Positions 58,040 through 64,000 of a DNA stretch of 64,000 bases are shown piece by piece (the first letter of the stretch is position 1; each line of letters begins with the position of its first letter). The stretch lies in contig SMMW01000042.1 in assembly GCA_004794655.1 (NCBI GenBank), forward strand, positions 2,723,501-2,787,500, read 5' to 3'. This DNA comes from Marisa cornuarietis. Its lineage: Eukaryota; Mollusca; Gastropoda; Architaenioglossa; Ampullariidae. The notes beneath the pieces were generated by a model. The model was given only the letters and a program-made list of their open reading frames with translations. It ran no database searches and had not been told where the DNA came from. Position numbers and translations under genes: made by a program.

Positions 58040-58775
58040 CTTAATATACCTGATAATATATAGCCAACAGTCTGAAAAAGTAATCTTTAGAATAACTTTC
58101 ACAATATAAATTCGATTTCCTTCAAATTTGGTTTATTAGTGGGACTGAAGAAGTACTAGTCAACAGTAGCCTTTAAAGTTCATAGATGCTGCTTGATCTT
58201 GTTTTATTTGCACTCTTACAATATACATGATAATATGTAGCTGTTAGTATGAAAACCTAATCTATACAATAACTTTCACAATACCCATTGGATTGGCTTC
58301 AAATTTGGTTTATTAGTGGGACAGAAGAAGTACAAGTGAACAATACCCTCTATAATTTAGAGATGCTGCTTGATCTCGTTTTATTTGCACTCTTACAATA
58401 TACATGATAATATATAGCCGACAGTCTGAAAACCTAATCTTTAAAATAACTTTCACAATACCATTCGATTTCCTTCAAATTTGGTTTATTAGTGGGACTG
58501 AAGAAGTACATGTCAACAATAGACTATATAGTTCATAGATGCTGCTTGATCTTGTTTTATTTGTACTATTACAATATGCATAATAATATAAAGCCGAGAG
58601 TCTGAAAACCTAATCTTTAGAATAACTTTCACAATACCCATTCGATTTCCTTCAAGTATGGTTTATTAGTGGGACTGAAGAAGTACTAGTCAACAATAGC
58701 CTGTATAGTTCATATATGCTGCTTGATCTTGTTTTATTTGCACTCTTACAATATACATGAAAGTAGATTATTATA
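58040..58775. repeat. 177-bp satellite, four copies
   Basis: ACTTTCACAATA begins units at 58,095, 58,272, 58,449 and 58,625 (spacing 177, 177, 176). Each unit carries GATTTCCTTCAAATTTGGTT, TATTAGTGGGACTGAAGAAG and ATGCTGCTTGATCTTGTTTT. A partial unit precedes the first. Confidence 0.95.
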
Positions 58776-58819
58776 TTGTGCAGTGTAATACAGACAATCA
58801 CGTTGCCGGAAGCTGTTTT

Positions 58820-59642
58820 AACCCTTTAACTCTCAACTCCTTTACTTCATATTATATTCTTTATTCTTGTTGATCTAGGTGCTGGAAAAGTTGTTCCTGC
58901 TATATTTTGATGAAGCATCAACCATGAACTTGGTACAAAAGTGAAGATCAAGTAGTTTCTATGAATGATACAGTCTATTATGCATGTTCATACTTCCTTC
59001 TACTGTTTTTAAAAACTGCTATAAAGTCTTTTCGGGATTGTCAAAATTTTGTCAATATTCCGTTATTTTGAATGTCGTTAAGTAAAACTGTTCATAGAAC
59101 AATTTTGTGAAGAGATCTACTGCACCCGTCTTTCTCACTTGCAGTTCATGGAGCACAGGTTTTTCAAGCTCCACGTGCTGTCCGTGATAAGCAAGGCCCA
59201 TGTAAAGCTTGGCGGCCGTGGTTAGGATGTGGAAGCAGCGCACTGTACCCGTCTTCCCCTGGTAATACTTAAGAACACGGCTTTTTCAAGCTCCACGTGC
59301 TGTCCGTGCTATGTCAAGTTTGGCGTTAGCGGTTATTTAACCCTTTAACTGCCAACTCCTTTACTTCATGTTATTTTCTTTATTCTTGTTGATCTAGGTG
59401 CTGGAAAAGTTGTTCCTGCTATAATTTGATGAAGCATCAACCATGAACTTCGAACAAAAGTGAAGATCAAGTAGTTTCTATGAATGATACTGTCTATTAT
59501 GCATGTTCACACTTCCTACTACTGTTTTTAACCAAACTGCTATAAAGTCTTTTCGGGATTGTCAAAGTTTTGTCAATATTCCGTTATTTTGACTGTGTGA
59601 AGTAAAACTGGTTCATAAAACAAGTTTGTGAAAAGAACTAGC
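58820..59642. repeat. Local duplication: about 300-bp blocks offset by 519 bp
   Basis: AACCCTTTAACT and the next 300 bp (TTGTTGATCTAGGTGCTGGA, TTTCTATGAATGATAC, GTCTTTTCGGGATTGTCAAA) occur at 58,820 and again at 59,339. Between them CAAGCTCCACGTGCTGTCCG also occurs twice, 120 bp apart (about 59,165 and 59,288). The copies differ by roughly one base in fifteen. Confidence 0.9.
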
Positions 59643-59758
59643 AAAAGGTCAAGCAGATTACGCGACTGTATAGTGTAATATAGAATAAGCACTAAAGGAT
59701 TCTGACAAAGAGATGGACACCTTGCCAGAGCTTGTTTTCATAAACACAAAAAGGTTAA

Positions 59759-60028
59759 CCCTCGTACTCGGAAGAGCCAGTTTACTGGCTTACCCGGCAG
59801 AGCGCGATGTGCCACTATCGTGGCTGTGCTCCACGATCGTGATTCTCTCTTTGCACGATTGGCCACGATTGTGGTCCTACCGGCAGAGCACAATGAGCAA
59901 CGATACTCTTACTATCGTGGCTCGTGCTCCACGATCGTTGCTCTCCAGTTTCACTATCGTCTTCAAAATCGTAAATGTTAAGCCCATGTTTTTGAAAATA
60001 GAAATATTTTTATCCGGGACTAAGAGGG
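59759..60028 (-). mobile_element. piggyBac-like MITE, copy 2
   Basis: Bounded by TTAA|CCCTCGTACTC (59,755) and CTAAGAGGG|CTAA (60,032). It is the inverted counterpart of 17,313-17,540, sharing TTCAAAAACATGGG, TTTTGAAGACGATAGTGAAACT and GTGCTCTGCCGGTAG. Inside are several CACGATCGTG-type palindromes. Confidence 0.7.
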
Positions 60029-60034
60029 CTAAGC

Positions 60035-61825
60035 TAGAATCAGTTGGCCATTGGCAAGTACAAATGATGTTTTGGACCTGAAATGGAAATCTGAAAGACC
60101 AACAATGTGAAAAACAGCGGTCAGTTTTCAACTTTTATATTGAATGTTCTCGGAATTTCTGGCTTGATATTATAATTAATTAAATAAGTAAGTATTAATT
60201 TGATTTAATATCAAATGAAGTCTTTAATGAGGGCTCTAGAATGATTATCTGTTCCACGTGTTTCAGAAGCACCAATTGTGAATTGCTGGAGGACCCAGTG
60301 TCCGGAAAGTCTGCTGCAACATCATGAATGTTATTCGCCTCACAGCGTCTTGCAGAATGCTGGTGCTGGACAGGAGTAACAACAAAGCATTCATTCCAGT
60401 CTTTGTGCTGGAAGGACGTTATGTTCCGTAAGTACCTCAGTAATCTATTGATTTTATTTTCGATACACATGCATGCACCACTAGGAGTTAATTTTCTGAC
60501 TCTCAATCTATCCATTCATACCATGCCTATTAACACTAACAATTGGTCATTTTGTAACAAAATAACAAAATAAAAAATAAAAAAAATAGTCAAGCTCTCT
60601 TATTTAAGTTAGGAAACCCATATAATGAGTTTGCTCTTTATTTAACGTGCCAACTGCTCAGTGGAAAATTGGAATGTTGGTGTTAATTCACAATAATTCA
60701 TGACTCTTAAGGCGCTTATATGAATGAAGGTCCGTGATGTCAGCGGTACAAGCTGCCTAGCGCTCCCGCTACATTAGCATCTATATTAGACTTCAAATAT
60801 TACTTACTATTATATTGTCATTCTCGGCTGTTAGAGTACAAATCCCTGTCAAACTGAATAACCGGCAAAACTAAAACATGGCTATTGACCCCGCGACTCT
60901 ATGTAGTGCCGTTATAACAAAATGCTTGATTAGTTGACTATTTTTACCTCCTGAAGGGAGATGATTCATGGTAAAACAATCCGGTAAGAAACCAGCAGTT
61001 TCTTCCCTTGTACACTTATTTATGAGAACGGGATGCGTTTTGTGACACTACCGTTAGCATTTCAGTTTGCGAAACACACTTTAGCTGCGAAGACGATCAC
61101 TTTGGCGAGACCAACAACACGACGGCCATTCTAAACTAGCGTATAATTGGCACATAGCTATCTGTCACTCATAGGAATTTCCGTAAGTCTTGCTTCTATC
61201 AACAGAAACAGAACGAAAAAAGCGAATAAGGCACGTTTAGATATCTTCAGCTTTCGAAAGTTGATATACACAAAGATATTAAATACAATGACAAGTGGCT
61301 GCAGAGTTTGTCACACTCTTTCATCCCCAGTCGACCTCGCTCTAAGGTCACACCCGTTGTCAACGATTCTACTGGGTGTGTATATTTGTATAGAGTTTTA
61401 TATTGATATGATTTACTGTGTGTAATAAATTTGTTGTTCGTGCCGTTCCTCTGTCTTTGTTTTGGTCTGCACTCATCAGCGGTTCGATAGGAACGTCGTG
61501 TTCCACCCCGGGCCGAGCAAGTGGCTGTGTGATCGTGGCGGCTGAGTGAGTGGCTGCGTTTGTGCATCCGGCGACACCGGGGGTGTGACCGCGACAGTTA
61601 GGTGGTCACCTTAAATGCGGCACCCTAGCACGCCTTCACGCCCTCGTACGACAGCGCTTTCCTGTAATACATGTACTGAGAAACAGGCGAGATGAAGTGA
61701 ACCTACACGCAGAGGAATGATATTTTCCCCTGACATTCTTCATCGCTCCAAAAAAATTAAAAAAAAGCAGCAGCCCAATTGCGGGCCAGTAGTTACCCAT
61801 GGTGTAGCTTTGGATGAATTTCTTG
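60035..61825. other. Intergenic, no gene seen
   Basis: A CpG-rich stretch at 61,440-61,640 stands out. It might be part of an LTR, but no pair of borders was secured. No gene is supported. Confidence 0.35.
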
Positions 61826-61829
61826 GGTT

Positions 61830-62440
61830 GTGCGATGACAATTTCTTAGAACTCAATTCTCCACCAAGTCCCGTGTCATCCAAGATATAGAGGTGACAAT
61901 TGTCTCTGCTTTTAAATACCTGGGCACCATCTTCGACGGGAGACTTCGCTGGGATTTAAATACTCAAAGTGTCAGACCAACAGCAATTCTTCCTTTTACG
62001 GAAGCTGAAGTCTTTCTCTGTCTCCCAGCAATGTCTTTTTTATAAATTGCACATAGCGAGCGTTTCTTGTTTATCTGTTTTTACAACAGTTTATCGGTAA
62101 CGGACAAGAGGAGCTTACATCGTTTTGTATCCACCTGCTCCAAAGTCACTGGAACAGCTCAGAGTGGTCTTCAGACTCTGTCGGGATACTTTTTCCACCT
62201 CCCATTGAGCCACCGATTCTTTGTTGCTGGATGCAAGACCAACAGATTGAGTCTGTCCTTCGTTGTTTCGGCCGTGTGACTTGTGAATGTTACTGTATGC
62301 GAATGAATGCAGTTGTCTGAACCACGAATGTGCAAGTCTGTTTGACGTTTATGAACTGGTTGTGGTATTGTTTTTTGTTTTCATATCGAGCTGCCCCGAA
62401 TTGCCCTCTGGGATAAATCTGAAGTGTTATCTAATCTCTC
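61830..62440 (+). mobile_element. LINE family A, RT tail to 3' end, decayed
   Basis: The plus strand reads CDDNFLELN, then VTIVSAFKYLGTIFDGRLRW (frameshifted), FYNSLSVTDKRSLHRFVSTC, SKVTGTAQSGLQTL and CKTNRLSLSFVVSAV. It ends ATATCGAGCTGCCCCGAATT..GCCCTCTGGGATAAAT. This is the most complete of the four family A copies in the window. Confidence 0.85.
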
Positions 62441-62444
62441 TCTC

Positions 62445-62550
62445 TCTATATATATATATATATAGCTAAAAGATGTCGTGTCTATATATATATATGTCTA
62501 TATATATATGCGTGTATCTACATATATACGTGTGTGTGATTGAATATTAA
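62445..62550. repeat. (TA)n microsatellite cluster
   Basis: Several short TATATA runs and a CTCTCT run. Confidence 0.8.
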
Positions 62551-62659
62551 GTCCCCTCTGTTGTTTTACAGGGTAAACGCGTTTTACAGTTAGTCCCAGG
62601 CTCACAATAAACACATAGCTATACTTGTTGCCAGCTGATGTATGTACACATATACACAC

Positions 62660-62884
62660 GTGTGCACACGTGTAAATAAAACATATCTTAAAACATATCT
62701 TTTTACAAAGTAATATTCCTGACTTGTACCTCATCTTTATGTTGTTCAGTGTCCCTATGTGTACCTCACTGTCTATTGGTTATTATGTTTCTTTCTATCA
62801 AATTGTACTGCGCAGAGAGTGCAATCTATCTTATTCGTGATTCTGCGCATTATAAGTTCGCATTATTATTATTATTATTATTAA
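62660..62884 (+). mobile_element. CR1/L2-like LINE 3' UTR (family of 2,098-2,590)
   Basis: AAACATATCTTTTTACAAAG, TTCCTGACTTGTACCTCATC, GAGTGCAATCTATCTTATTC and GTGATTCTGCGCATTATAAG are the reverse complement of the 3' UTR at 2.1-2.3 kb. It ends in (ATT)n. Only the tail is present. Confidence 0.8.
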
Positions 62885-63275
<391 letters not shown>

Positions 63276-63425
63276 TAGGCAGGGGTAGAGATCTGTAAGC
63301 ATGTGGCACAGTTCCATAGACGAGTGCGCACATACACATGTACTACTATTTTTGGTGTAAAGGCGCTATTTTGTCGTCATTCACGTTTTAACGTCATCCG
63401 CAGTTTGTCCTCGTCACTAGTTGGT

Positions 63426-63470
63426 GCCGCCATGTTGATGTCTGAAGCTTTCTTTTCCACGTCTTGTGCG
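63426..63470 (+). promoter_or_regulatory. YY1-type site and short upstream ORF before the SLC49A4-like exon
   Basis: GCCGCCATGTTG (63,426-63,437) fits the YY1 consensus, about 220 bp upstream of the start codon at 63,658. Its ATG is also in a near-ideal Kozak context (gccgccATG) and opens a 13-codon frame (MLMSEAFF...). It is either a promoter-proximal YY1 element or a 5' UTR uORF, or both. Confidence 0.4.
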
Positions 63471-63657
63471 TGAAGGAGGAGTTTCGTATACTTGAGTTTA
63501 TAAAAACTGTGAGAAAGTGAGAATAACATTTGTTGTTTTACTCACTGTAGGAGTTGAGAGTATTTTTAAAACACATAGGTTGAGCTGCACTGAAAATAAG
63601 AGTCGCAAATAACTTATTCCATTGAGCCCGCCGGAGCGACCATCACAGACGACAGTC

Positions 63658-63945
63658 ATGCGGGTGGAGGCTCAACCACCGGAGTGCACTCAGACCTCAG
63701 GAGCGGCAGGTGGAAGTCACATGACCGTTCGGCCGTGCAAGTGGCGCTGGTACATGCTACTGATGTGCTTTCTCTACTCAATGACGCAAGCGTGCGTCTG
63801 GAACACCTTCGGTCCTATCTCGACGACCAGCAAGAAGGTGTTCGACTGGACGGATGCTAACATCTCTCTGCTCAGTGCTTGCGGACCCATTGCCTTCGTC
63901 TTTAGTGGCGCGTTCTTCTCGTGGATCATCGAAGAGAAGGGTGCC
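63658..63945 (+). CDS. SLC49A4 (DIRC2)-like transporter, first coding exon (partial)
   Basis: From ATG 63,658 it reads MRVEAQPPECTQTSG, then KWRWYMLLMCFLYSMTQACV and WNTFGPISTTSKKVFDWTD, then SLLSACGPIAFVFSGAFFSW and IIEEKGA. The exon ends at GCC|GTATGT (phase 0). W.L...FS......VWNT.GPI......F.W....I.LL...GPI.F is the TM1-TM2 region of SLC49A4, a lysosomal/plasma-membrane 12-TM major facilitator protein. Members of SLC49 carry heme or vitamin B6-type cargo; the cargo here is not deducible. The cytosolic N-terminus is short (about 28 residues). The remaining exons lie beyond the window. An in-frame TTG at 63,622 is not a likely start. Confidence 0.8.
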
Positions 63946-64000
63946 GTATGTTCTCCACGTTACACACTGTGCTAGTTTCCACACACATTTATTTATCATT

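Noticed and set aside
58040..58775. Protein-coding gene suggested by long frames near 57.6-58.1 kb
   Set aside because: The frame is AT-driven, runs into the satellite and shows no domain or splice context.
60902..61599. Second possible LTR (TGTAG...GCGACA)
   Set aside because: No target duplication or matching partner could be found, and the borders were chosen only by TG/CA.

Overview
Eukaryotic genomic DNA. Exons are separated by introns of up to 14 kb with GT/AG borders, coding density is low, and microsatellites, SINEs, LINE fragments, MITEs and minisatellites are abundant. The gene families (an alpha-type nicotinic receptor subunit, a decayed peptide-type GPCR, a SWIM/YqaJ-like exon), the non-LTR element types and a tRNA-like SINE ending in a GATATAGCCTTAGCTGCTGGC-type tail suggest a lophotrochozoan, most likely a gastropod mollusc. 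The species assignment is inference; nothing here is bacterial.

Layout. (1) 1-21 kb is mostly gene-poor and repeat-rich. It holds a CR1/L2-like LINE tail (2.1-2.6 kb, -), a decayed class A GPCR (3.6-4.7 kb, -) split by a fold-back MITE with an 8-bp target duplication, a second LINE (10.85-11.58 kb, -), and two convergent short coding exons: a SWIM/YqaJ-family N-terminal exon (15,431-15,627, +) and a THAP-domain N-terminal exon (16,149-15,961, -) with a CRE/YY1-type promoter. A piggyBac-like MITE lies at 17.3 kb and a SINE with an 11-bp TSD at 20.6 kb. (2) 21.1-50.8 kb is one plus-strand gene of seven recognisable coding exons for an alpha-type nicotinic acetylcholine receptor subunit. All splice phases agree and the total is 1,803 nt (600 codons plus stop). 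Its introns carry LINE pieces, minisatellites, a possible solo LTR and a CpG-rich promoter-like patch. (3) 50.8-63.4 kb is the intergenic 3' flank. It holds an RTE-like LINE with an 11-bp TSD, a decayed hAT/GTF2IRD2-like transposase, a 177-bp satellite, a 519-bp duplication, a second piggyBac-like MITE and several LINE tails. (4) 63.66 kb to the end is the first coding exon of an SLC49A4 (DIRC2)-like transporter running off the window, with a YY1-type site and a short upstream ORF about 0.2 kb before it.

The nicotinic subunit and the transporter are unrelated neighbours on the same strand. The most unusual points are: a 13-glutamine CAG tract in the N-terminal extension of the receptor; Phe in place of the conserved loop C Tyr beside intact vicinal cysteines; a 47-bp repeat array made from the exon 4 splice donor; the MITE that split a GPCR so cleanly that removing it restores the reading frame; and the convergent YqaJ/THAP exon pair.
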